This document shows, in pieces, positions 48,338 through 57,625 of a DNA stretch of 64,000 bases. The DNA lies in contig NZ_FOKG01000004.1 of assembly GCF_900111885.1 (NCBI RefSeq), positions 1 to 64,000 on the forward strand, written 5' to 3'. The notes under the pieces were generated by a model that worked only from the letters and a program-made list of their open reading frames with translations, ran no database searches and was not told the DNA's origin. The DNA is from Amycolatopsis marina (GTDB lineage: Bacteria; Actinomycetota; Actinomycetes; Mycobacteriales; Pseudonocardiaceae). Position 1 is the stretch's first letter. Each line of letters opens with the position of its first letter. Made by a program: the position numbers and the translations under genes.

Positions 48338-49491
48338 TCCACCCCCTGACCGAACCGCGTCAACCGGCGTTCGGCTTCGTCGAGGGTGTCATCAGGACGG
48401 TTGAACGCGATCCGGATGAAGTCATCGCCACCAACTCCGGCGCCGAAGAAGAACTGGCCAGGAGCGACCACGACACCTCCGTGCACTAGCAGGCGGTGCG
48501 CGAACTTGTCCGAGGTCTGGTCGGTGAACGGGCGGATATCGGCCATGACGTAACAGCCGCCTTCCGGTACCGAGCACCGCAGTCCTAGCCGCGAGAACAT
48601 CGCCACGACCCGGTCCCGGTTACGTTGCATCTGCGCGGCCGGATTCCAATCGCCGGACCGGAGCACCCCGGCCTCGGCCACTGCCCGCTGGAGCGGCCCC
48701 GCTCCGCCTGCGGTCGTCGCGATGTGGACTTGGCGCAGGACCTCGGTGATGGCCGCGTTGGCCCGTAGGAAACCCATCCGCCAGCCACTGATCGCGTGGC
48801 TCTTGGAGAGACTGCCGATCACGATGCTGCGGGCGCGCAAGGCCGGGTCATCCGCTACCGAGATATGCTCGCGGCCGTCGAAGACGTACGTCGAGTAGAC
48901 CTCGTCGCTGATCACGGTGGTGTCCCAGCGTTCGCACAGCCGGGCCACCACACCCAGTTCCTCGCGGCTCAGCACGTGGCCGGTCGGATTGTTCGGCGTG
49001 TTGAGCACGATCGCCCTGGTCCGGGAACCGAATGCGGCTGCCAGCACATCCGGGTCGATCCGCCAGTCCGCACCGACCCGGACGTACCGGGGTCGCCCAC
49101 CGGCGAGTGCGATGCCGCCGAGGAAGTTCTCGTAGCTCGGCTCCAGCACGATCACCTCGTCGCCAGGGTCGACGACGGACAGGAAGGCCACGCAGAGTCC
49201 CTCACTGCCACCGACCGTGATGGTCAGCTCGGTCGCGGGATCGGCCGGGTCACCCGCGTCGGCCAGCACGCCGGCCAGTTGCTCGCGCAGTTCCAGATTG
49301 CCAGCCGGATTCTCGTACTGGTTGTTCCCGGTGCGCAGCGCGACGCAGGCCTGTTCGATGAGGTCGGGGGCCGGCACCGGCCAACCGGGCGTACCGACGG
49401 CCAGGTCGACCGCCCCGTACTCGCGCCCGGCCCCGAGCAGCGCAGCCAAGCCACCGGCGGGCAGATACCGCGTCCGGTCCGCAGGGATCAT
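48334..49491 (-). CDS. PLP-dependent class I/II aminotransferase
   Basis: A 385-residue fold-type I aminotransferase of the aspartate/aromatic group. Visible are VGGSEGLCVAF, NTPNNPTGHVLSREEL (Asn contact to PLP), ISDEVYSTYVFDG, and the Schiff-base Lys in GSLSKSHAISGWRMGF, with the Arg in the C-terminal FIRIAFNRPD. It should convert the extended 2-keto acid to its L-amino acid and may also aminate the methylated keto acid. ATGA overlaps on both sides (LeuD-like before, LeuB-like after) place it inside the extension cassette. Confidence 0.92.
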   Translation of the reverse strand: MIPADRTRYLPAGGLAALLGAGREYGAVDLAVGTPGWPVPAPDLIEQACVALRTGNNQYENPAGNLELREQLAGVLADAGDPADPATELTITVGGSEGLCVAFLSVVDPGDEVIVLEPSYENFLGGIALAGGRPRYVRVGADWRIDPDVLAAAFGSRTRAIVLNTPNNPTGHVLSREELGVVARLCERWDTTVISDEVYSTYVFDGREHISVADDPALRARSIVIGSLSKSHAISGWRMGFLRANAAITEVLRQVHIATTAGGAGPLQRAVAEAGVLRSGDWNPAAQMQRNRDRVVAMFSRLGLRCSVPEGGCYVMADIRPFTDQTSDKFAHRLLVHGGVVVAPGQFFFGAGVGGDDFIRIAFNRPDDTLDEAERRLTRFGQGVE

Positions 49492-50126
49492 GAGGAGACT
49501 GACCCGGTGACCACTCGCCGGTCGGCGGCGGGCTCCCCGACCATGCGGGGCAGCCAGTACGGTCGGCGGCTCTCGTGCGCGGCGACCTCCGCGGCGTCGC
49601 GCAACGTCATCTCGATGCCGTCGTATCCGTGCAGCAACAGATACCGGGCGCGCTTCTCGATCTCGAAATCCCAGCTGGAACTGGCAGAGCTCACCCGGCA
49701 GTCGACCAGGTCGACCGTCACCTTGCGCCCGGGGTCTGCTTCGGCCGCCGCCATCAGCTCATCGACGACGTCGAGTGGCAACCGGACCACGAGCAAACCG
49801 TTCTTCAAGGCGTTGCGCGTGAAGATGTCGCCGAAGCTCGGTGCGATCACGACCGAGAATCCCCACTCCTGCAGCGCCCACACGGCGTGCTCGCGCGAAC
49901 TGCCCGTGCCGAACCTCGGACCGGCCAGCAGCACCGTTGCGTCCAAGACGGACGGGTCGTTGAGGACGAAGCCGGGATCGGCCGCCCGCCACCTGGCGAA
50001 CAGGCCCTTGGCGAACCCGGTACGGCCGGGCAACCGGCAGTAATCGGCCGGGATGATCTGATCGGTGTCCACGTCGCTTCGACGTAGCACGACAGTCCGT
50101 CCGCTGTGGACGGTTATCGGATCCAT
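49488..50126 (-). CDS. LeuD-like isomerase small subunit
   Basis: A 212-residue small subunit of the isopropylmalate isomerase family. DVDTDQIIPADYC at residues 18-30, GPRFGTGSSREHAVWAL and IAPSFGDIFTRNALKNGLL are the conserved swivel-domain motifs. It pairs with the LeuC-like subunit, encoded 21 bp upstream, to move the hydroxyl from C2 to C3 of the alkylmalate. ATG 50126 lies 8 nt after GGAGG; a TTG at 50141 is less likely. Confidence 0.93.
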   Translation of the reverse strand: MDPITVHSGRTVVLRRSDVDTDQIIPADYCRLPGRTGFAKGLFARWRAADPGFVLNDPSVLDATVLLAGPRFGTGSSREHAVWALQEWGFSVVIAPSFGDIFTRNALKNGLLVVRLPLDVVDELMAAAEADPGRKVTVDLVDCRVSSASSSWDFEIEKRARYLLLHGYDGIEMTLRDAAEVAAHESRRPYWLPRMVGEPAADRRVVTGSVSS

Positions 50127-50147
50127 TCGACGTTCCTCCAAGCGGTG

Positions 50148-51548
50148 TTACGTCAGTTCGGCAGGCGACGCGAGCCGCCCGGTCACCGCTGTCGCGGCCG
50201 CGACGGCCGGCGACACCAGGTGGGTACGAGCGGTCGGCCCTTGCCGGCCTTGATAGTTCCGGTTGGATGTGGATGCGCAGCGTTCGTTGCCGCGTAGACG
50301 ATCGGAGTTCATGCCGAGACACATCGAGCAGCCCGGTAACCGCCACTGGGCCCCGGCCCCGTTGAACACCTCGGCCAGCCCCTCTGCCTCGGCCTGTTCA
50401 CGCACGGCCATCGATCCGGGTACGACCAGCATCTGCACACCTGCGGCGACCCGCCGACCGCGCAGTACCTCGGCGGCCGCACGCAGGTCCTGGATCCGGC
50501 CGTTGGTGCAGGACCCGACGAACACCACGTCTATGTCAAGGTCCCGCATCGGGGTTCCCGGCGCCAGTCCCATGTAGTCGAGCGAACGCCGAGCCGCTGC
50601 CTCGCGTTCCGGGTCGGTCATCGTCTCCGGGTCGGGCACCACTCCGCTCAGCGGCACGGCCTCGCTCGGGTTCGTCCCCCAGGTGACGAATGGCGCCAGC
50701 TCACTGACATCCACGGTGACCACCCGGTCGAACACCGCGTTCTCGTCGGTGCGCAGCGTCTTCCAGTACTCGACCGCGTCCTGCCACCCGGACCCGACGG
50801 GCGCGTGCTCCCTCCCCTCGAGGTAGGCCATGGTGACCTCGTCCGGCGCGATCAACCCGGCGCGGGCACCCGCTTCGACGCTCATGTTGCACAACGTCAT
50901 CCGGGCTTCCATCGACAGGGCACTGACTGCCGGCCCGCGGTACTCGATGACGTGGCCCTGCCCGCCGCTGGTTCCGATCTGCGCGATCATCGCCAGCGCC
51001 AGGTCCTTGGCGCCGACCCCGGCGGGCAGCTCACCGACGAACTCCACGAGCATCGTGCCGAACTGGCTGATCTCCAGTGTCTGCGTGGCCAGCACGTGCT
51101 CGACATCGCTGGTACCGACGCCGAACGCGAGTGCGCCGAAGGCTCCGTGTGTCGAGGTGTGGCTATCTCCACACAGGACGGTCATGCCCGGCTGTACGGC
51201 CCCGATCTCTGGCCCGACGACGTGCACGATGCCTTGCTGCGGCTCGCCGTGCTGGAACAGGCGGATGCCGTGGTCGGCACAATTTCGACGCAGCATGCCC
51301 ACCTGCATGTTGCTCACCGGGTCCCGGATGGTCAGCGAGTCCGTCGGCACGTTGTGGTCCTCGACCGCCAGTGTCAGATCGGGACGACGCACCCGGCGCG
51401 AAGCGGTCCGGATACCGTCGAACGCCTGTGACGACGTGGCTTCGTGCACCAGATGCAGGTCGACGTAGAGCAGGTCGGGTTGGTCTTCGCCACGTTGGAT
51501 GACGTGGCTCTCCCAGAGTTTCTCCGCGAGCGTCAGCGCACCGGTCAC
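50148..51548 (-). CDS. LeuC-like isomerase large subunit (4Fe-4S)
   Basis: A 466-residue aconitase-family large subunit. [13 protein letters not shown] starts the protein; [34 protein letters not shown] and [10 protein letters not shown] carry the three cluster-binding Cys residues, followed by [13 protein letters not shown]. It acts with LeuD as alkylmalate isomerase. The GTG at 51548 overlaps the LeuA-like stop as GTGA. Domain and length are normal, so only context distinguishes it from leucine synthesis. Confidence 0.93.
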   Translation of the reverse strand: MTGALTLAEKLWESHVIQRGEDQPDLLYVDLHLVHEATSSQAFDGIRTASRRVRRPDLTLAVEDHNVPTDSLTIRDPVSNMQVGMLRRNCADHGIRLFQHGEPQQGIVHVVGPEIGAVQPGMTVLCGDSHTSTHGAFGALAFGVGTSDVEHVLATQTLEISQFGTMLVEFVGELPAGVGAKDLALAMIAQIGTSGGQGHVIEYRGPAVSALSMEARMTLCNMSVEAGARAGLIAPDEVTMAYLEGREHAPVGSGWQDAVEYWKTLRTDENAVFDRVVTVDVSELAPFVTWGTNPSEAVPLSGVVPDPETMTDPEREAAARRSLDYMGLAPGTPMRDLDIDVVFVGSCTNGRIQDLRAAAEVLRGRRVAAGVQMLVVPGSMAVREQAEAEGLAEVFNGAGAQWRLPGCSMCLGMNSDRLRGNERCASTSNRNYQGRQGPTARTHLVSPAVAAATAVTGRLASPAELT

Positions 51549-52738
51549 CGTAGCGCCGCCGCTTCGTCCTTGCCTTCCAGCCGTTCGCGCATCAGTGCTT
51601 TCACCGTGTCCAGGTCGTAGCACTCACCGCCTTCGCGGCCCGACACGTACTCCTCGTACATCTGGTCGACCAGCGCGCCCTCGTCCGAGGCGCCAAGTTG
51701 GTCGAGCAGGTACCGGATGATCGCCCGGCCCGAGTGCCTGCCGACCATCAGCTGCCGTTGACGACCGAACACCTCGGGCTCGAGGTACTCGTATGTGGCG
51801 GGGTTCCGCAGGATTCCCGCCTGGTGGATCCCGGCCTGCGTGGCGAACGAGTTCACACCGACCACGGCCTTGTTCCGCAACGGTGGCAGCCCGATCGCCT
51901 CGGCCAGCACCTGGTATGCGGGGTACAGCAGATCCGGCCGGACAGTCGTGTACACCCCCAGCGACTTTCCCTTGTATATCAGCGCCGCGACGATCTCTTC
52001 GAGAGATGCGTTGCCCGCCCGTTCGCCGATCCCGCCAAGGGTGGCCTGCACCTCATCGGCCCCGGCCATCACCCCGGCCAGTGAGTTGGCCACAGCGAGT
52101 CCGAGGTCGTCGTGGCAGTGGGTGGCTACCACGGTCGGGCGGGGAGCCCACTCGCGAACCTTCGCGATGAGCGCGCCGAACTCGTCCGGGAGCAGGCAGC
52201 CACACGTGTCGCCGATGGCGATCGTCGTCGCGCCGGCTTCCAGCACGGTGTCGATGAGACTGTGCAGCAGATCGTCCGCACCGCGCGTGGCGTCCTCGAC
52301 GGCGACCGAGATGTCCGTGACACCGAGGCTGCGCGCGAACTTGATGGTATCGGCCATCTCGTGCTCGCCATCCGCACGCGAGACGCCGCGCTTGTGCTCC
52401 AGATGGATGTCGCTGCCGGTCGCCAGCACCTGAATCTGGTGTTTCTCGACACCGCCCGCCTGCACAGCGGCATCCACATCCGCGCGGACCGCCCGGACGA
52501 ACGTGGCGAACCGTGCGTTGGTCAACTGGTGCGACAGCGCCTGGGTCGCCTTGTAGTCACTCGGCGACGAGGCCGGGAAGCCGGTCTCCACGATGTCCAC
52601 TCCCAGCCCGTCGACAAGCATCCCGAGCCGCAATTTCTGATCCGGAAGCATTCCGTTTCCCGGGGCCTGCTCGCCGTCACGCAACGTGGTGTCAAAAATA
52701 GAAATTCGACGTAGGCCAGGCGTTTCGATCTCCGCCAT
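51545..52738 (-). CDS. LeuA-like 2-alkylmalate synthase, no regulatory domain
   Basis: A 397-residue homologue of 2-isopropylmalate synthase that joins acetyl-CoA to a 2-keto acid. [14 protein letters not shown] at the start, [16 protein letters not shown] (metal His residues), [15 protein letters not shown] and the [13 protein letters not shown] segment are present. Ordinary LeuA proteins have about 510-600 residues with a C-terminal leucine-binding domain; this one ends right after the catalytic part, as in HphA-type and other secondary-metabolite synthases, so leucine feedback should be absent. ATG 52738 follows GGGAGG at 11 nt; GTG 52750 overlaps that site. It heads the leftward operon that runs into the NRPS genes. 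The true keto acid substrate is unknown. Confidence 0.9.
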   Translation of the reverse strand: MAEIETPGLRRISIFDTTLRDGEQAPGNGMLPDQKLRLGMLVDGLGVDIVETGFPASSPSDYKATQALSHQLTNARFATFVRAVRADVDAAVQAGGVEKHQIQVLATGSDIHLEHKRGVSRADGEHEMADTIKFARSLGVTDISVAVEDATRGADDLLHSLIDTVLEAGATTIAIGDTCGCLLPDEFGALIAKVREWAPRPTVVATHCHDDLGLAVANSLAGVMAGADEVQATLGGIGERAGNASLEEIVAALIYKGKSLGVYTTVRPDLLYPAYQVLAEAIGLPPLRNKAVVGVNSFATQAGIHQAGILRNPATYEYLEPEVFGRQRQLMVGRHSGRAIIRYLLDQLGASDEGALVDQMYEEYVSGREGGECYDLDTVKALMRERLEGKDEAAALR

Positions 52739-52884
52739 ATCTGTCGCCACCTCCCTGCCGATAGTCGAACGATTCAGCGTCCTTCGATCGAGTAGTGCGA
52801 TTATCAGCTTGTCTCTCCGCGGTGATCGACGCCACTCCTTTTAGTCGTCGTCGAAACACGCGTTTCGCGAAAGCCACACAAGCA

Positions 52885-53754
52885 TCAGCTCGCCATTGAC
52901 GACAATCTGCCGGCCAGTAACGCAGAGCCAAGCGGCGTCACAGTATGCAGTACCGCATTGCGATTTCGCCGGGTGGTGATCAAGCCGGCTTCTCGTAGAA
53001 CGGCGGCGTGCTGACTGGCCCCGGCCACCGAAATTCCCAGCCGGTTCGCCAACTCACCCGTGGTGCACGCATCCGTGAGCGCCTGGAGCCCGGCGGCTCT
53101 CGTCCGGCCGACCAGCGCGGCCAGCGCTTGGTCGTTTGCCTGCGGCATCCCCCACAGCAGCGCGCCCGCGGCCCGGTCCAGCGGCGCGGCGAAGACCAGC
53201 ACCGAACGACCTGACTCGCGCTCGGGTTCGATCAGCACGACACCGCGATCGGCCACGAACAGGGACGGCGCCAACAGCAGACCACGACCGTTGAGGTACA
53301 CGTCGCCCGAGAGTTCGCTGGCGATCTCCAGCACTGGTGCACGCCACCGCGCCTTGGGGCCCAACGTGCTGAACAGCAATTCGACGCCCCCGGTTGCCAC
53401 GATCCGGCTCCGCGCATCCCGTTCCGCGTCCAGCAGGCCCTGCATACGTTGCCAGTACGGCGCGATGGCGACCTGGAAGAAGTCCTGGACCAGATCCGCA
53501 CCCTCGCCGACGGCGTTCGAGCGCTTCAACATCCAGACCAGATCGGGTAACCGAGTCGTCCGTGACGCTTCCAGCTTCGCCATGGTCGGCGATCTTCGCA
53601 ACTGATTACGAACTTGACTGCGCCACGTACTGAATGACGTCGTTCTAGCCTGATCGAACAGGCTGATCGCAAATATGGTCTCCGCTACAGCGCCAAGTGA
53701 ATTCCCTACTTGTACCCTTGCCAGGTCCTCGATCGAAAAATGAATACGCTGCAT
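52885..53754 (-). CDS. ArsR-type winged-helix regulator with DUF5937-like N-terminus
   Basis: 289 residues. The N-terminal part (IHFSIEDLARVQVGNSLGAV, then SLFDQAR) is typical of the DUF5937 domain found fused to ArsR regulators. The C-terminal 80 residues form a winged helix (CTTGELANRLGISVAGASQH, then LREAGLITTRRNRNAVLHTVTPLG). No metal-binding Cys pair is visible, so the signal is not obviously a metal. ATG 53754 has only a weak G-rich site. It lies directly upstream of the leuA-to-exporter operon and downstream of the cyclase gene, all in one direction, so it probably controls the pathway. The 146 bp between it and leuA should hold the operon promoter. Confidence 0.85.
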   Translation of the reverse strand: MQRIHFSIEDLARVQVGNSLGAVAETIFAISLFDQARTTSFSTWRSQVRNQLRRSPTMAKLEASRTTRLPDLVWMLKRSNAVGEGADLVQDFFQVAIAPYWQRMQGLLDAERDARSRIVATGGVELLFSTLGPKARWRAPVLEIASELSGDVYLNGRGLLLAPSLFVADRGVVLIEPERESGRSVLVFAAPLDRAAGALLWGMPQANDQALAALVGRTRAAGLQALTDACTTGELANRLGISVAGASQHAAVLREAGLITTRRNRNAVLHTVTPLGSALLAGRLSSMAS

Positions 53755-53786
53755 GCCGCCCCCAGATCAAGTTATACGCCGTCGCT

Positions 53787-55082
53787 CTATCCTGCCAACT
53801 GGCGGATTTTGGGGCGCACAGCCAACCGCCCGCTGAACTGCAGCGCAGTTACCCCTCCCCATTCATCTCGCAGGAACCTGCACAGTTGCGTAGGCATTTC
53901 GGCGGACGAGCAGTGCACGGTGAACACGTCCTTGTGTGATGGCAGGAGCCTGGCCGTGAACCCGCTGTCGTCACGCAAGCGCAGTTCACCGAAACCTCCC
54001 CGGTGTACTTCGAAGCGCGTGCCGCCGTTGCGGTAGTCGTTCGCCAGATACGCGGACAAGTCGGGGACCACTCGTCGCCTGATCGGTGCTGGCTCGGTCA
54101 CAGCGGCCGGCCGCAGCCGGGCCCACAAGTCCTCCCACAGAGCGGTACCGCTGCTGGCATTCGTTGTCAGGGCCACGATCGCCCCGGTCTCCGGGTGAAA
54201 CCGGAGGTTGGCGGAAACTCCGTCCAGGTTGCCGTCGTGCCCGACCCAGCCGTCGCCGTACAGCGCGAGCCCGGCCCCCCAGCCCTCGGCCAGGCCGAAC
54301 GGTTCCAGCCCTGGGACGCCTTGGCGCATCTCGGTCGCGACACGGGTGTCCAGCACTCCTGTGGGCGCCCCATCGTCCATGAGCAACCGCGCCAACGCGG
54401 CCAGGTCGAGCGCGGATCCCGCGATTCCACCCGCAGGTAGCCAACCCGCAGGCAGTTCGGCTTCCAATGGGACAGCGTCGTCTCCCTCGACCGCGTGCGC
54501 ACGGACCGAGGTCCAGCCGACAAGATCATCCGCATAGGACAGACGCAGGCCGAGCGGACCCGCGAGAAAGGACTCCACCGCTTCACGCCAGCAGTAGCCG
54601 GTCACCGACTCGATCAGGTGACCAAGCACAACGTAGCCGGCGTTGGAGTAGGAGAAGGCAGTCCCGGGCGTCGTCAGCGGCGGTTCACGGATACAACTGA
54701 GCACGTAGCGACGTGGCGAGACGGATCTGCTCGCCACCTCGTGGTCGGCCACCAGGCCCGCGCTGTGACTGAGTAACTGCCGCGCGGTCGCGCTACGCCA
54801 GGCCACCGTGCCCAGTTCCGGCAGGTACCCGGCGAGCGGGGCATCAAGATCGATATCACCGTCGGCCGACAATTGCATGATGACCGTGGCGGTGAAGAGC
54901 TTCGTGAGCGAACCGAAGGGGAATCTCGAGTGGGCGGAGACCGTCCGAGTGGTACCCACCTCTTCCACTCCGGTCTCCGCTGTGAGAGCTTCGCCCATTC
55001 GCCGCACAACCAGTTGGGCGCCAGTTACCCCATATGTACGAGCCAAAACGTCTAAATGGCCCGCACTTCCGCGATGCCGCAC
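53787..55082 (-). CDS. PBP-type thioesterase / peptide cyclase (SurE/MppK-like)
   Basis: 431 residues of serine beta-lactamase/penicillin-binding fold with no signal peptide. Catalytic motifs: Ser58-x-x-Lys61 in FGSLTK, Tyr145-Ser-Asn147 in YSNAGY, and His282-x-Gly in GHDGNLDG, then a small C-terminal lipocalin-like region (about 330-431). This is the arrangement of SurE-type thioesterases, which take a peptide ending in a D-residue from the last carrier domain and cyclise it head to tail. The main synthetase ends in an E domain without a thioesterase, so the match is strong. GTG 55082 is 9 nt after GGGGG; TTG 55106 is less likely. A plain beta-lactamase is possible but would be exported. Confidence 0.85.
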   Translation of the reverse strand: MRHRGSAGHLDVLARTYGVTGAQLVVRRMGEALTAETGVEEVGTTRTVSAHSRFPFGSLTKLFTATVIMQLSADGDIDLDAPLAGYLPELGTVAWRSATARQLLSHSAGLVADHEVASRSVSPRRYVLSCIREPPLTTPGTAFSYSNAGYVVLGHLIESVTGYCWREAVESFLAGPLGLRLSYADDLVGWTSVRAHAVEGDDAVPLEAELPAGWLPAGGIAGSALDLAALARLLMDDGAPTGVLDTRVATEMRQGVPGLEPFGLAEGWGAGLALYGDGWVGHDGNLDGVSANLRFHPETGAIVALTTNASSGTALWEDLWARLRPAAVTEPAPIRRRVVPDLSAYLANDYRNGGTRFEVHRGGFGELRLRDDSGFTARLLPSHKDVFTVHCSSAEMPTQLCRFLRDEWGGVTALQFSGRLAVRPKIRQLAG

Positions 55083-55226
55083 GTCAATATACCCCCAAGT
55101 TCGCAAATTCGGTAAGACTCAGTGCGTTGACGGCATGTGGTACCTATACCAGTCAGGTAGAAACAATCACACTGGTCCAGATCTTGTCGACTCGCTTCAA
55201 CCGTGGGCAACAGGTTTCACCTAGGC

Positions 55227-55379
55227 ATGAAAGTCGCAGCTGATCCGGATCTTTGCGTGGGTGATGCGCCGGCCCGAGCGGCGGCAGACGAGTGGCAGCT
55301 GCTCCTTTCGCCGCAGCACAGCGGTTTGTTGGTGCTCCGCGGTGGGTTGACCGCAGCGGCACCGTACCGATCGTGCTGA
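55227..55379 (+). pseudogene. Possible ferredoxin remnant
   Basis: A 50-codon frame starting MKVAADPDLCVGD and ending shortly after HSGLLVLRGGL. P450-partner 3Fe-4S ferredoxins begin with MKVxxDxxLCxGxGxC and have a G-L-V-V-L strand about 30 residues later, so both ends resemble one, but the middle lacks the second and third Cys and the protein stops early. I read it as a decayed ferredoxin; chance resemblance is possible. Confidence 0.3.
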
Positions 55380-55770
55380 CCGGCCCAATCCGGCAGCGGA
55401 GAACAAGTCCGTCGATTCCCGGCGGCGGCCGCTGGTTCCGTGTACGGTGGGGACCACATCCAGGTGGTGAGTCTCTGTTGCGCGACATACAATTTCGTTC
55501 AAGACCGGTTGCATCGATGCGTACTTCCCGTCGACCAGTCAGCCGAACTACAACGGCAGCTGGACTAATGCGTCGTACGGTACTTCGCGTTCGGCAACGG
55601 TTTTGCCGCCCGCGTCATCTGGATCACCACATGGTCGTCAAAGGTTCAGCTGATGTTCCCGCGTGGAACGGTAGAACAATGAGTCAATGAACCGCCGGGG
55701 CAGGTCCCGCACCGCCGCAGAACGCGACGACGGAACGACCGATCACCTGAACGTCGGTTTCACGGCGGCC
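55380..55770. other. Gene-free stretch before the ABC permease end
   Basis: Open frames here are Arg-, Pro- and Thr-rich without family resemblance or ribosome sites, and I consider them chance. No terminator or repeat stood out. Together with the remnant on its left it separates the cyclase promoter region from the transporter operon. Confidence 0.45.
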
Positions 55771-57624
55771 TCAAATTCTACGGACGGCCGCGATCGAAAC
55801 AGCGGTCAGCATCCCGAGGCAGCAGACGACCAGCACAAGAACCTCCAGGACCGGCAGCACCAGTGGCGTACCGGGCACACTCGTTCGCAACGCGAACCAT
55901 GCCGCCAGGGACGTACCAAAGGCGATCCCGCCGCCCAGCACGGCTCCCGCCAGGCCGAGTGCGAGCGACTCGCCGCGCACCATCTCCCGCAGTTGACCGG
56001 AACTCGCACCGACAAGGCGCAGGGAGGTGAACTCGTGGCGGCGCGACCGAAAGGCGATCGCGGTCGTGTTGGCGATCGCCAGCAGCGTGTAGATCAACGC
56101 AAAACCGGCGAGCAGCCACGATCCTGCCCGCATTCCCCCGCTTTGGTCCTTGATCAGCGGTTCGACCCAGTCCTCAGTGGCTGTCACGGTCGATCCCGGC
56201 AACCGTTCGGCCACGTGTTCTCGCGCCTGGGTTGTCTCCCCCGACGCCGACACGTGAACCGTCGCGGTTTCGGCCGGAAGGAAATTCCTTGGCACCAGCA
56301 GTGACTGGATCAGCGCGTTGTCCTGGTAAGTGGCAACGACGCGAACCTGCTCAGAGCCACCACCTGGTATCCGCATCGAGTACTCGCCGCCCAGCTCCCA
56401 ACCCATGGACCCGGCCAGGCTCCGGCCGATCATCACCGCGGCGCCGTGCAACCGATCGGGCGAACCGGAGATGCCGGTCAGCCGAAGGGCGGTCTGCATG
56501 GATTCAGGATCGACCACAGTGGCCTCCACCGGCTGATCCCATGCGCCGCCCGCGGCCACGGTGCGAACCCGGGCCTCGCCGATCGTGGTCACGCCGTCCG
56601 CCCCCGGCGCCTGACGAGCCGTGGACTCCGCATCGTCCACGTTCCCGGTGATCACGAAATCACTGGTATACAACTCACGAATGCTGGTCTCGGTCGCAGC
56701 GGACATCACCAGCGACACGCCGAGCAACGAGCCGCAGATGCCGATGGCGAGCACGACCGGTGCGGACGTCGAGGACGCCCGGCGAACACCGGTGCGCAGG
56801 TTCGCTCGTGCCAGCATGCCGATCGCCGAGGCTTTACTCGTGAACAACGAGCAAAGCCTGCCGACAAACAGGGGTGACAGCAACACGGCCGCGATGACGA
56901 AGGGCTCGGCCAGGAACACCGCGATCGGGATCTGCACGTCGCCGTCGAGGCTCGGCAGGATGACGATCCCGGCGAGGCCAACACCGAGGAACAGCAAGCC
57001 CATGAACCAGCGCCTGCCGGTCATCACCCGCGTATCGACGTCGGCTTCACGCAGCGCGGCCAGCGGCCTGATTTTGCTCGCTCGCCGTGCCGCCGATCCG
57101 GCACCGAACCAGGTAACCAGCAATCCGGTCACGAAGGCCACCGGCAGCGCGACGTATATTGTCGGCCCGGAAAGCTGCAGCTCGAACCCCTCCGGCGCCA
57201 CACCGGCCAGTACCAGCAGGCCTGCGAGTCCGGCCCCGAGCAGCAGTCCAAGCAGGCACCCGACGAGGGCACCGAGAAAACCGACCAGCAGGGCCTCGGT
57301 CCGGACCAATCGGCGCACCTGTCGCGGCGTGGCGCCGACCATTCGCAGCAGCGCCAACTCCCTAGCCCGGGTGGCGACGGCGAACGCGAACGTGCTTGCC
57401 ACGATAAAGATCGAAAGGAACGCGGCGAGTCCAGCCACGAAGCCGAGGATGGAGGAGACGGCGTCCAGCGCTTCCCGGTCCGTACCTGTGAGCTCGATCG
57501 AGCCTGCCGACGTGATGACCGAAACCGCACCCATCAGCATCGCCGAGCCCAGCACGAGCGCGACGAAGGAGCCGAAGAACGCGGACGTGCGGCTCCGCAA
57601 CGTCTGGCCGGCCAGCACCAGCAT
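55771..57624 (-). CDS. ABC transporter permease, FtsX/MacB type
   Basis: A 617-residue permease with two FtsX-like domains. An N-terminal membrane segment (SAFFGSFVALVLGSAMLMGA) is followed by a three-helix block near 70-210 with RELALLRMVGATPRQVRR, the typical coupling motif. Mid-protein helices (FMGLLFLGVGLAGIVIL) precede a large extracytoplasmic domain (about 300-480), and a final block has HEFTSLRLVGASSGQLREM. ATG 57624 follows the ATPase stop by one base. It should form the membrane half of an exporter or resistance pump with the ATPase; loops of this kind often shield cell-wall precursors from peptide antibiotics. Confidence 0.92.
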   Translation of the reverse strand: MLVLAGQTLRSRTSAFFGSFVALVLGSAMLMGAVSVITSAGSIELTGTDREALDAVSSILGFVAGLAAFLSIFIVASTFAFAVATRARELALLRMVGATPRQVRRLVRTEALLVGFLGALVGCLLGLLLGAGLAGLLVLAGVAPEGFELQLSGPTIYVALPVAFVTGLLVTWFGAGSAARRASKIRPLAALREADVDTRVMTGRRWFMGLLFLGVGLAGIVILPSLDGDVQIPIAVFLAEPFVIAAVLLSPLFVGRLCSLFTSKASAIGMLARANLRTGVRRASSTSAPVVLAIGICGSLLGVSLVMSAATETSIRELYTSDFVITGNVDDAESTARQAPGADGVTTIGEARVRTVAAGGAWDQPVEATVVDPESMQTALRLTGISGSPDRLHGAAVMIGRSLAGSMGWELGGEYSMRIPGGGSEQVRVVATYQDNALIQSLLVPRNFLPAETATVHVSASGETTQAREHVAERLPGSTVTATEDWVEPLIKDQSGGMRAGSWLLAGFALIYTLLAIANTTAIAFRSRRHEFTSLRLVGASSGQLREMVRGESLALGLAGAVLGGGIAFGTSLAAWFALRTSVPGTPLVLPVLEVLVLVVCCLGMLTAVSIAAVRRI

Positions 57625-57625
57625 G

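Noticed and set aside
47309..52738. Housekeeping leucine biosynthesis operon
   Set aside because: Translational overlap with P450 and NRPS genes, an aminotransferase in the middle, a diverged LeuB and a LeuA without regulatory domain argue for a dedicated precursor pathway, though a genome-wide check is still decisive.
53787..55082. Class C beta-lactamase resistance gene
   Set aside because: No signal peptide, and the YSN and GHDG context plus the NRPS neighbourhood fit PBP-type thioesterases instead.
55153..55690. Several overlapping 90-130 codon frames on both strands between the cyclase and ABC genes
   Set aside because: No ribosome sites, no family resemblance and composition typical of chance frames.
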